64,000 nucleotides of DNA from the NCBI GenBank assembly GCA_034190875.2, contig CM067354.1:4825815-4889814 (forward strand). The letters run 5' to 3'. This DNA comes from Urechis unicinctus (lineage: Eukaryota > Annelida > Polychaeta > Xenopneusta > Urechidae). Shown here piece by piece: positions 24,080 to 34,587 of the stretch (positions are counted from its first letter, which is position 1; the number at the start of each line of letters is the position of its first letter). Both the position numbers and the translations under genes were made by a program. Below the pieces are notes generated by a model. The model was given only the letters and a program-made list of their open reading frames with translations, did no database searches and had not been told where the DNA came from.

Positions 24080-26100
24080 AGCGAGACCACTGGCCGAGAC
24101 ACCTGAAGCTGAGGGTTTTTCGAATCTCGAGCGATTCCCTTATGAATTTGCCAATGTTTTTATTTAAGAGTTTGTCCTCGTTACTCATCATCCATATATA
24201 TTTGTCATTGGGGTTCTTTTATTTTTATATTTGGGGCATGTGATCATGAAATGTGTTTCGTCTTCTGTAGCTTGCATTGCGCAGCACTGACATGTTCTAT
24301 CGTTTAGGTTTGAAATGGTTCCCCTCATTGCTTCTATATTTAATGGATGGGAGCTCAGGCGTAGTTGTGATACTGCAGTTCTGTGGTTGATATTGTCTAT
24401 ATTAAGTAAGTATTTCTCGAGTCCAAAGTTTTGTTTGAAAAGTTTGTAGGTTCTCAGTGTATTTCCCCCTTGTCTTCCAGATAGGCTGTTAGTATTATTG
24501 AGTTTTTTGTGCCAGAATTTTTCATAGAGAGTTTTTCATCGCACCTTCAGCTCTTTTTGCAAATATCTTTATTTTGTTCTCAGGCACGTTAATGTTGTTG
24601 TATTGTAGATGTATGTGCTCCAATATTGATGTTAATTTTCCAAACCATGACTTTTTCGTTTTAGGATGTTCCTTTTGACTTTCTATTAGTGCTTCTTTGG
24701 CTACACAGACTCCAGATTTTAATTTGGTAGAAAGAAAGAACTTTATTGAATTAGTTATGGCATGAAGACTAAGTGGGTGTCTGCCCAGTTCACCCGTGAT
24801 TCCTATAATCGAGGTGTGTCTTTTCACATGTAGTATTCTCCTGTAGAATTTTAACTCTAACTGAGAAAGTTTATTGTTATCCAGATTTTGTTCGAATGCA
24901 TTTGGGGATCGTGACTGTGTCAGTCCAATATCTACTCCCCACACTTCAGAACCATACAGTAGTATGGGTTTTATGGTATGATCGAAGATATGCATCATGG
25001 TGCTTATATTATAGTTATGACCCAGGAGTTTATTTAGTTTGTATAGGGCCTTAAGGCTTTTATGGTAGAGGGTATCAACAGAGTCCTTCAGTTTACCATT
25101 AGTGGTAAAGTTTATACCAAGATAAGGGTAATTATCCACACACTCAAGTTGGTGGCCTCCATAAACAAAATTTTCTCTGAGATGTGTTCCATTTTGGTTA
25201 AATATGATAATTGTTGTTTTGTTCAAATTGACTTCTAGTCGCCATGTCTCAGAATATGCCTTCACTGCATCAATGCAGTTCTGGAGATCCTGCTGGCTGG
25301 TTGAAACAAGGACAACATCGTCTGCATATAATAGGCTATTGCGATGTGTTGAACCTATCGTTACCTCATTTGTGTGGCCTTTGTTTTGAATTTGTTCAAC
25401 TAAGTCGTTTATGTATATATTGAATAAACTTGGACTCAAATTATCTCCTTGCCGAACACCTATGTCCGAGGAGAAAAAAGCTGTGTGCTTTTCATTGATC
25501 ACTTTGACACATAGCTTTGTGTTTGAGTACATGTCTTTGATATATCTGTAAAAATAATTATTTATTCCTAGCCTGGCTAATTTGAGAAGCAGCCCTGTGT
25601 GCCATACTCTATCAAATGCTTGCCGAAAATCGACAACGCATGTATATAGTTTTTGGCCCTTTGATTTGGTATATTTATCAATTACAGTCTTCATGGTAAA
25701 AATATGATCAGAAGTGCTCGAGTTCTTTTTTAACCCGGCTTGATGTTGTGAGATAATGTGGTTTTCTTCCAAGTAGTTTTGTAATCTCACATTCATGATT
25801 GAGTTAAATAGTTTACCAAGATCACTTGTTACAGTAATCCCTCTATAGTTTTGGGGTTCAAAATAGATCCTTTTTTGTGAATATTACTAATATATCCCTT
25901 ACACCACTGTTCTGGGTATAGTCCAAGTGAGTACACTTTGTTGAAGAGTTTAACTATACACGGTAACATAAGGTCTTTCGAGGTTTTTATCATTTCATTT
26001 GTTATTGCATCTAGACCTGGGCTTTTGTTAATTCAGCTTATTTATGGCTTGCAGTGTTTCTTTTGGGTCAATCCTGATGTCACGTTTGCTGAAGTTACGG
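24080..26100 (-). pseudogene. LINE reverse transcriptase and C-terminal Cys/His domain
   Basis: Blocks on the minus strand are SPGLDAITNEMIK, LYPEQWCKGYISNIHKKGS, ITVTSDLGKLFNSIMNVRL, HQAGLKKNSSTSDHIF, VVDFRQAFDRVWHTGLLLKL, IGVRQGDNLSPSLFNIYI, the catalytic LLYADDVVLVST (about 25310-25345), RLEVNLNKTTIIIF and LGINFTTNGKLKDSV. Downstream comes ILLYGSEVWGV, then a Cys/His motif CQCCAMQATEDETHFMITCP (24.2-24.3 kb) of the kind found at LINE C termini. One long open stretch of 424 codons covers most of it. Single frame changes lie near 25.87 and 26.03 kb. Confidence 0.85.
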
Positions 26101-26217
26101 GTTGAGAGGAGATTTGAAAGTTCATTGTTCACATCGTTACTTTGAATATTTGGGTCTTTGTTGAATTTAGTGAGATAGTCAAACCATGCACCTGGTTCAA
26201 TGTTATTAGCTTTGTTT

Positions 26218-27610
26218 TTATTTTTCCGGTGTTGTTTTTATATCTTCTAGTAATTGCCAGAACTTCTTTGGGTTAGTTTTTTGCAAAGAGTTAAGTTTAT
26301 TAATTTGTTCGTTCATGTGATGTCTTTTTGAGTATTTCATTTCCTTTCTGTATCTTTTTAGAGCTAAGAAATAACTCCTTCTATGTTCCCCGGTTGCCGA
26401 CTTACACATTAGCCTGAGCATTGCTGCTGTTTCTCTTTTTAGTCTGGCCAATTGCGTAGTATTCCAAGGAGTCCTTTTGGGTCTATGGACTTTGGTTTTA
26501 AGTTTCAGAGATAACTTTGCTGCATGCTCATATACATTGATGAGTTTAGTCGAGGCCACGAGAAGATCCTCTGGTGTATTGTACACGTCTAGTGCACGTA
26601 GTGTTTCTTTAATATGGGTCTGTATCGGGGGAAGATCAAGAGCTGCCTTAAATGAGACTTCGCTATTGTCATGCCATTGAAATTTGGTGGGCGAGTCATG
26701 GAGTTGAACTGAGCACCCACTGGGTTGGGGCCTTTCAGCTACTAAAGTGAAGGAGATCATACAGTGGTCAGTAATGTCCCCAATAAATTCATGAACTTTG
26801 AAGTAAGGTATTTTGCGCAAGAGCGAATCACTGCATATTCCATAATCTACAGTGCTGCTACCGTTATATTGGTAACTAGTATAGTAGCCAAAGGTATCGC
26901 CCAGTTTCCTACCATTTAGTATTCGCAACTGAGCTCCAATACAGATTTCAAGAAGGTGCTTCCCTCTTTTGTCTAGTGTTGTATCTAAGCTTGATCGTGA
27001 GATTAGGTTTGTGTCTAAAGTATATTCATCTCCCACAGGCAAATGTTTTTCACAATCATTGCTTATGAAATCATTGCTTGCTCCTACCCTGGCATTCAGG
27101 TCTCCCATCAACAGGATGTCACCAGTTTTTTTATAGATGAATATATCTGTCTCAATTTTGTCCAGAAGATTTTGTTCTTGTCTTTTGTTATATGTAGATT
27201 CAGGGGGAGGTATATATGCTACGCACAAGTTGATGTCCCTAATCAAACCAAAGTATTGATTGTCTAGGGTTAACCATACATAGTCATTGTGAATAGAGGA
27301 TTTGATTGTGATCCCACCAGTTATATGTGGGTTCATCAATATAAGTATACCTCCTGAGCCATGGAGTGCTTTTATGTGTTTTAGCCTAGGGAAACTTCGA
27401 GTAATGTAATCATTGATATGGATGTCATCATTCGTACCCTCAACTGCATGTGTCTCAGTTAGACCAACAATATCAAAGTCAGAGATCTGCTTAAAAAAAT
27501 CCACATTAGAACATACATCTTTTCCCTTAACAACCATTCCCTGAACATTCCAACATCCCATTCTCAAATAAGGGTTCCTTTCATTCATATGGTCCATTTT
27601 AGGATAAAGT
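26218..27610 (-). pseudogene. LINE apurinic-type endonuclease
   Basis: An open frame covers the complete endonuclease fold on the minus strand: MGCWNVQGM, FDIVGLTETHAVEG, HGSGGILILMN, NLCVAYIPPPES, DILLMGDLNARVG, STVDYGICSDSLL and GDITDHCMISFTL. These carry the expected catalytic Glu, Asp/Asn and Asp-His residues. A basic linker with TPWNTTQLARLKRET follows toward the reverse transcriptase. The domain itself has no break. The frame extends upstream to 27744, but the first 60 or so residues look non-coding. In an active LINE this domain nicks the target. Confidence 0.85.
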
Positions 27611-27750
27611 TTTACATTAATGAAATAGCAATGAAATACATGTTGTGAATCCAATAAAATACTCAACTTTTGTTTGTTTGTAATAATTGCCAAGTACGCT
27701 GACATAGTGGTATACAATTGCATTGTGTAGTTAACTGTTAACAACCTATG

Positions 27751-28129
27751 TAAAAGTGAGTATTACAAAATCTGCAGTGTTAGATATCAACTTAAGCAAG
27801 AAGTAACCATTGTATAACATAACATAACACTAGGCCCGTTACCAACCTTAGTACATCGGCAGGTAGTTGGCCAAGTTGCTCATTCGGTCGTCTTCATCCA
27901 TCAAATCAGCTGTTTTATTGCACTTTGGATGTCCATACTGAGCTTTGCAATTCCTTTGGTGTTAAGATACAGTAGTGGTAGTTGTTGTCCATTGGAGTAT
28001 GAGGCTTTGTAGTAGGTCTTATTATTTGGTCTGTTGCCATAGTAGAAGTCGGGTGTGCTGACGAGTTTCACTTTGGTGCTTTGCATGTTTGAGCTAATTA
28101 TGTTGTTCACTTCGTTCACCATTTTATTT
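27751..28129 (-). other. Unassigned open stretch between LINE and transposase exon
   Basis: The frame of the next transposase exon stays open here, with NKMVNEVNNIISSN, STPDFYYGNRPNNKTYYKAS and PLLYLNTKGIAKLSMD before a stop at about 27900. I do not recognise it. It could be a 5' or ORF1-like part of the adjacent LINE, an alternative transposase segment, or chance. Sequence from 27.75 to 27.90 kb shows nothing. Confidence 0.35.
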
Positions 28130-28370
28130 AGCTTCAGACCTTGCATGTCCCCACCAGCAGCTACAACTGTTGCTGATACCATCGCTAGGTGCTGTGTGAA
28201 AGAAATATGGTATCTGGTAGCCATTTGTGTTGTCAATTTCAATAATGTCTTACGATCCACCCCCTTGTGCAAGGTATTGTGTCTGTTTTGTTCTTTGGTC
28301 TTTGCACTAGCCACATACTCTGTATCACTGACATCTTCACAGTTATCCTCGTGGTCACCGCGTGTGGGAA
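28130..28370 (-). pseudogene. hAT-like transposase, middle exon
   Basis: The minus strand reads NCEDVSDTEYVASAKTKEQ, DRKTLLKLTTQMATRYH and ISFTQHLAMVSATVVAAGGD. In this family a helical 'A..A...G.D' segment precedes the 'S.ATIKRQR' block found in the core exon at 23.8 kb. The LINE at 23.87-27.75 kb therefore separates two neighbouring transposase segments. Confidence 0.6.
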
Positions 28371-28379
28371 GAAAAATTA

Positions 28380-28689
28380 CTACATACTACTACTATATAC
28401 ATGCATCTCTAATACTAAAGCCACCTGTACCACACACTAAACCTCCACCATGTATTTACTTACTGTAGATGAATAGTTTACACACTAAAACAGCCGGAAG
28501 TAAATGGTACATACAGAATTTATTTATGACTAGGCTATGCACTAGTTTATAGTAGTTATCCATATGTATCCAATTTATATTTATGTTACCTTTCATTACT
28601 TGTGGATACACTGGCTGCTTGAGAAGTCTTAAGTTCTTCACACCGTCTCCTTGTACCTTACTTCTGTGCCCTTTGTTCTCTTCGGTGCT
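28380..28689. other. Probable intron of the hAT-like transposase
   Basis: AT-rich sequence without coding signal between two transposase exons. Exact splice sites were not fixed. Confidence 0.45.
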
Positions 28690-29100
28690 GAATCCCGAGA
28701 ATCTTTTTGTCAACACCTAACATGGATGAACTCTTGGTGTCTTGTAACTGGGACCTGTAGAATGCCAGATCTTCAATTGCATTTGCATTCCATGATGCGC
28801 CTATCTTCTCCTCAATGTCAGCGGGGGCAATGTTGAATAGCTTGTCAATTGAATCTGAGTAGACGCCGTATTTTTTTCCAATCTTCCAGCATATCAAGGA
28901 TTTGTTGCTTTATTTTATCCTGTCGCTTGGTTGGCAATGCTGCCCTGTTCCATACTGAAGTTACTTTGTTGGCAAGGTCACCAGCAATGGCACTGTTGGG
29001 GTAGTTCTGCGCGGTACCATCTCTCATGCCTGGCCATCTTTTCAGGACATCTTTCTCAGATGGGAGTCTGCATGTTACGAACTGCGCAGTTGCAGGTCCG
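28690..29100 (-). pseudogene. hAT-like transposase, second exon(s)
   Basis: The minus strand reads FVTCRLPSEKDVLKRWPGMR, SAIAGDLANKVTSVWNRAALP and QQILDMLEDWKK. After a one-base change in a run of T/A near 28.87 kb it reads KKYGVYSDSIDKLFNIAPAD, AIEDLAFYRSQLQDTKSS and GVDKKI. The sequence 'LPS.+DVL.R', 'W..A.+P' and 'LF+IA' is the usual N-terminal third of this family. The homopolymer frameshift is the only break seen in the segment. Confidence 0.75.
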
Positions 29101-29175
29101 ACCAGAGTATGAAGCAGTCCTGAAGTACTGCAGCTGCTTCTGGTAACATGCCTCTTTTCATTTTCTCCACTGGTA

Positions 29176-29372
29176 CTTCAAGTTGCACTACAGGTTTCTG
29201 CTGGGTTTTCAGTTGAATCATCACTGAAGATTGATCTTTTTGGAGAAGGTTGCGAGGTATCTCTCCTGGGGCGACCACGCTTACGACCGCTTTGTGTGGG
29301 CAAAGTGGCTGGACAGGCTGGTACACTTGACGAGCGTGGTTTCCGCCCACTTCTACCAGATTTTCCAACCAT
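29176..29372 (-). pseudogene. hAT-like transposase, first exon with AT-hook
   Basis: A start codon at 29370-29372 (minus strand) opens MVGKSGRSGRKPRSSSVP, followed by SGRKRGRPRRDTSQPSPKRS. The RGRP core with basic flanks is an AT-hook, a minor-groove DNA-binding motif that could help recognise the AT-rich element ends. The exon is rich in Arg, Ser and Pro and ends before 29176. The 5' flank up to the inverted repeat (29373-29849) has no other coding signal. Confidence 0.6.
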
Positions 29373-29849
29373 TTTACAGCTACACAAATTAATCTGCTTG
29401 TTCCTGATAATCTGCACTAGTTGCACGTATTTGCGTTCACCACCTAGCAATCATTATTCTGCAGAATTCACTCTGTGACACACAGTAATTGTTCTGCTGC
29501 ATTCATTCAGCACCACACAATTATTGTTTTGCTCCTTGCATCTTCTGATACAAAGCATATTTAAGGTATAGAGCATTGTCACAGAACATGTATAATTGAA
29601 GGAGCATAATACAACAATATTATATCAAAGACCTTTACCACTAATGCCACTTTTGTGTGTAAAAATCTATGTTTTGCATTAAAATTCCCATTTTGGAGTT
29701 GTATAAAAGAACACAAATAGTGCAAAACACTTATATTACCATGATAAATATGTTTAGTCTGTTATACTTCACTTACCTTTTAAAATTTGTGAGGAAAATC
29801 AATATAGTATGTGCAAATATATATTTTGGACCAAAAATTGCCATTTTTC

Positions 29850-29988
29850 CAGAAAACGCTAGACGGGAGGGTATAAAATTAATTTTAGAAATCGGAAAAA
29901 AAATCAGTGTGATAAGGGCATGATTAGGCACAAAATTAATCCAGAGGAGCACGCGATTTCAAAAAAATGGTTTGTTTGAGCCACACTA
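29850..29988 (-). repeat. Terminal inverted repeat, right
   Basis: Inverse partner of 20006-20140. The outermost bases on the plus strand are AGCCACACTA, and the conserved inner part runs from CCAGAAAACGCTAGACGGGA to TAGGCACAAAATTAATCCAG. The block between inner part and tip is longer here than on the left. Confidence 0.9.
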
Positions 29989-29996
29989 AAGAGTAT
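29989..29996. repeat. Target site duplication, right copy (AAGAGTAT)
   Basis: Seven of eight bases match 19998-20005. LINE endonuclease sequence resumes immediately after it. Confidence 0.75.
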
Positions 29997-30210
29997 GTTG
30001 TTGAAGCGTTGGACATGAGCATCAAGATGCAGGTTGAAGTCACCAAGCATGCAGACCTCCTTACACTCAGCTATAAACACAGACAGCAAGGACTCAAACT
30101 ATCCAAGAAATGCTGGCATGCTGGTGGAGGGTGGTCTGTAGATAATAACAAACAGCCGACTGTAAACGCCTTCATTCTGAAAACCATTACCTCAAAACTG
30201 TTGTGGGGTT
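29997..30210 (-). pseudogene. LINE endonuclease, right part
   Basis: The minus strand reads SRLFVIIYRPPSTSM, then after a frame change IAECKEVCMLGDFNLHLDAH and VQRFNNI, breaking off exactly at the hAT-like element. YRPP and GDFN are standard LINE endonuclease blocks. The fragment fades near 30.21 kb, the 5' truncation point. Confidence 0.8.
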
Positions 30211-31741
30211 AAAGCGATGTGATTAAGTGTAGGTCATGGTCGACCCTCGGCAATTTTCCCTATACCTTCGTCGACCTCACTCAATAGGGGATAGACTGCA
30301 AGGTATTGGTTACCAATGTTGCTTATCAACTAATTTATGGCGATCAGTCCGGTTTGTAATTTTGCTAACTTGGCGATTTTGCATCCGCCGAGTTATGTTT
30401 GTCAGTCGCGTTGGTGGGTTTGTTTGTTAACATTTTTGGGCACGCGATAGAGGACGCAATCTTCAAAATGTCTTGGAATTTTGCCTAAAAGTCTTTATTT
30501 CGAATATCTGATATTTACAAAATTTACATCATTTTGAAGCTAAATTCATGTGAAGATATATTTTAGATATTTGTAGTTGTAAAAAAGCAATAGTTATCCC
30601 GAGCGCCCCGGGTTGAAAAATGGTGGTGTCAGTCCAAATATCAACAAAACCTTCCTGGATATTTTGAGCGCTTATAAAACCGTCAAAATGTGTCCGATGG
30701 TAATAAAAACTGAGTCACATTTTCTCCATTACAGTTTAATCGCTTTCTAAGATTTCAAGGATGTCGATTACGTAACTTGCGGTTTCAAAACATGATGCAA
30801 GTTCAATGCTTAATATCCCCATGCATTATAATTCCATTGTAAAACAGTTAACATGCTCTGAACGTGTAATGTAATTTAACTTTTTGAGCATATATATAAT
30901 TGTTAATAATATATTGCTTAAAAATTTTAGCAGGTCGAAAATATTTTGTGGCCAAAAGCTCAAAAATAGTTTTTAATAAATGAACTAATTATAGTCCGAT
31001 GGTAAGAAAATAAACATTTTGAGAAACCTGATTCACTTACCAAACTTTCCTTATTTTATTAATTACAAAACTTTTACAGTTAATATCGGTTCAATAGTCA
31101 TCAAAATTAGCTTGGTTGTAATTGACAGCTCAAATTTAATCCTTAAATTTGTATTGACATCGATGGCGTCACTTCCGGAAATGAACGGATCAAATTTAAA
31201 ACAAGGCTGAATGATCTTGTCATTACAAATCGTGATCAACTAATGGTCGACCATATGTTGGTGCACATAGTGGTATTTTGCAGGAGACTCTTCTAAGAAA
31301 GATATGTTTGTAAACCACAAAAGGTCGACCACAATATGTTATCATGTGTCCGCTACAACCATTTGCAGTAGGATGGAATCATAAATTGAATATAACATAT
31401 TTGCGTCTTTGAAGGGGAATAGTCGTGTTTGCTATATCAAAGCATGTTTCATTCAGCAATATTTGCAAAAACTCGACTACAGACTGCCCTTCACAAGGCG
31501 TGTAAATGCGGAATTTATGCAGAGGTAAAAAATGTAAAGCTGTTTGTTCGAGCCATAGCGATTAACACATCACAGCGTAATGGTATGCGCTATCGGACAA
31601 TAATGCTGCATATATGGTCATTTGCACACCGAAATAGACTATCAGACGTGTTTTTTGCATTCTCAACTAACCACATATCGCCGCACGTTTCACATATTTA
31701 CATACGGATACATGGTTATGTTGCACGTTTGACAGGCTTAT

Positions 31742-31898
<157 letters not shown>

Positions 31899-34249
31899 GT
31901 GATGATAGTAAAAAAAAATACTGCTCAAAGCCGCAACTCATCAAATAAATATATGACAGATCATGAGCTTGCTTGCGTAGTGTTGGAGCTGTGGGTTGCC
32001 ATTGAAATATCTCGCAAGGGTTTTATAAAGGATGCGTCAGGTGCGTATCAAATAACAGCGACCGTTATATGTCCATATTTTTCGCTTTTGTAGCCATGAA
32101 GAATGATAACACTACAAGAAACATGACAATAATGCAAAACACTCAAGTCGATTGGTTTGTCGTTTTACTCTTTTACTGTAATATAATACTTTGTGGCGCG
32201 GTCGATCATTAGGGTAATTAGTCGATTGGTACCGGCTGCAGAAAATGTGAGGTACATCTGCCGTGCAAATTTAAAAACTGCAAGGCCTTTCTAAAGTGAG
32301 ATTTAGGGTAGGTTGAGTCAATGCAGTGTTGTTGTACAACGAATGTTGTTGTAGTGGATACAACTTTGTGACATGCTTACGTGGCCAGCAGGCATATTTG
32401 AATGTATCGCCGTGGGGGTTTTCATGGAGAATGCACATTTACAAACATGCCTCAATTATGTATTCACCTTGTTCATGCTTTAGTAATTAATCTGAACAAG
32501 ATGAATTAGTTCTTAAAAAAATATTGTTGTGCCCTAATATAACTGATATCGTGTGACCTCATGTCTAGATAAGTCGTCCCCCTGGTGTGTACATGGCAGC
32601 TAAAGAGGCAGCTAAATCAGTGAGCTGAATCTATATCGTTCAGGTCACTGACCAATATCCATGCGTTCGAAAGCATTATGAATAAGATTACAAATGCAGG
32701 TGATGGCTTCAAACAGTCTATATTGCCATATTACGCGAATACATGATATTATAAGCATGCTTTTGTACATGCTGGGTGTGCGTCATCAGCAACAGAGGCT
32801 GCCTTCAAGTCATCATTCCTGCTTGTGACCTCCTTGCTACTGCAACCTATCAGGAATCTACTCATAATCTAATTACTTGTGTCGTTGGGTGCAATCTGAG
32901 ATCCAGTCTATGCGTCCATGCGTGCAAGCATAATCCTGCAGTCGACGTATCTCAATGAATGTATCTGATCGGTTTTGCCGTGTACCTAAACCACGATAGC
33001 TTTCTGAATAATTCATATACCACCTGCCTTCGAAGCATGTGTAGATATGTTAGTATCAATAGGAATTTAATAGCATTAATCAGAATTTAGTACTATTCAT
33101 GCTACCTCAGTTTGTTCCTGTGCCTGTTTTTGACGTTCAGTTTAACCCGGCCAATGAACATTGGCGGTCGAGATGAAACGAGCTGCTGCATTAAGTTATA
33201 CATTAAGTTACTGTGCTTATGAGAAGGCAAATGTGATGCGGCAATGAGATAACAGGGCCTGCTCCACTCAATTTGTCACACCACGTCACTGCTCAGTTTA
33301 TACGACTAATGCCATAATGCAATTGTGATATTCTGCCATATAAGCTAAATATGTTAATGCGCAGCAGTCAATAATAAATGTACCTACAGATGTCTAATGT
33401 TGCAAAGCATTGCATCAGTTAAACAATTCAGATGCGTGACGATTACTTAGTAAGTCACACGCAACATACAGCCACATCATTTGTATTGACATAAAGAACA
33501 TTCTGTAGCAGTCTTGGCAATGCATAAATGTCGTTTGCGTCGGATGTATTGAAGCGTCATATATTGTGCCATATATGGTTTAAGATCAATTCCCGACAAA
33601 AATAATAAATCGAATCTTACAAAGGCCATAAACACATCAGGAGTCACCGATTTAGCTGGAGGTCTTTTTATATCATTATCAAACGTAGTAAGGAATTGGT
33701 GGATGATGTTTGATCAAAACAGAATTTGGATGATTTTTTATGAAATGTATCTTGTATCTATGCAATGTGAACATACCAGCTTAGAGCAATTTCATTTTCC
33801 CACACGTGCCAAAGTAGGTGTTGAACAAACGACCATCAAGAATTCGAATTCGGACTTGATGGGCCATTTCCGATAGCTAATACAACTGCTACCTCAAGTA
33901 AAACTGTTCGTATGGTTTGATCGCCGTAAACAGCTTGCGTTAAATGCACAAGTGGTCGATATGGTGGGAGCATGCATCTCAAGGCTGTCAGCGATTGCAG
34001 TTTCATTGGGCTAAAGACGGCCATTTGATGGATTCAGCACTGTTTTTCACTACTGGCGGATTATAAAAGTAACCCGCTTTTGATGACAATGCGTTTCCAA
34101 CCAGCATCTTAAATATTGATTATTATTTTGATGATGCGTGCCGGACAATTATGACGCTTGAACTACGTATTCAAGAACACCATATACATATGGCTTAGAT
34201 AATGAACTATGTCCCAAATTGCTCAGCTACAGTTGTACCCGAAATCCCC

Positions 34250-34253
<4 letters not shown>

Positions 34254-34305
<52 letters not shown>

Positions 34306-34587
34306 TATATATATAGAGATATATATAGAGATATATAGATAGATCTAGATAGAGAGATAGAGATAGATATAGATAGAGAGAGATATAGATATATAGAGAG
34401 AGAGAGAGAGAGAGATATATCTCTCTATCTCTATAGATCTCTATCTATATATAGATATCTCTCTCTCTCTATCTCTATCTCTCTCTATCTCTCTCTATCT
34501 ATATCTCTCTCTCTCTCTCTATATATATCTATCTCTATCTCTCTATCTATATCTCTATATCTATATCTCTCTCTATATATCTATATG
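34254..34587. repeat. Compound TA / GAGATA / TCTATC microsatellite, inverted
   Basis: A TA run is followed by an AGAGATA-rich half (about 34300-34415) and then a TCTCTA-rich half (about 34416-34587). The two halves are roughly reverse complements, so the tract can fold into a long imperfect hairpin. Confidence 0.9.

Larger units (their letters stand above)
23866..27750 (-). mobile_element. Nearly full-length LINE (endonuclease + RT)
   Basis: A minus-strand non-LTR retrotransposon of about 3.9 kb inserted just upstream of the transposase core exon. Its 3' end carries three CATTGT-type repeats after AATAAACG (23866-23895, minus strand), a short terminal microsatellite of the kind many LINEs use. 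It encodes an apurinic-type endonuclease, a reverse transcriptase and a C-terminal Cys/His motif. Only about two or three frame changes interrupt the whole reading, so it is the youngest-looking insertion in the window. The clade is not assigned. The 5' edge near 27.75 kb is uncertain, and no convincing target duplication was found. Confidence 0.85.
20006..29988 (-). mobile_element. hAT-like DNA transposon, 9,983 bp, with nested LINEs
   Basis: Ends are TAGGGTGGCT at 20006-20015 and, read on the minus strand, TAGTGTGGCT at 29979-29988 (nine of ten alike). Both fit the YARNG start typical of hAT elements. Longer inner homology follows. An 8-bp duplication flanks the element, also the hAT length. 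It encodes a spliced transposase on the minus strand. It sits inside the endonuclease of a CR1/L2-like LINE and itself contains two later LINE insertions, which account for roughly 5.7 kb of its length. The original element was therefore about 4.3 kb. Frame changes in the transposase indicate it is no longer autonomous. The superfamily call rests on ends and target length plus protein motifs. Confidence 0.8.
17672..30210 (-). mobile_element. CR1/L2-group LINE, 5'-truncated, split by a 10-kb insertion
   Basis: A minus-strand non-LTR retrotransposon whose two parts are 29989-30210 (endonuclease) and 17672-20005 (rest of endonuclease, reverse transcriptase, C terminus). The endonuclease text runs from the right part (GDFNLHLDAHV, RFNNI) straight into the left part (SGKGLKQL, VPTHKSGHILDFVITRD) once the 9,983-bp hAT-like element and its 8-bp duplication are set aside. 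The 5' limit near 30.21 kb lies inside the endonuclease, so the copy is 5'-truncated, as is usual for LINEs. The 3' end on the minus strand is AATAAATGACA followed by about 12 T residues. Motif spacing and the LITSRLD-type C terminus place it in the CR1/L2 group. Several stops and frame changes show it is inactive. Confidence 0.85.
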
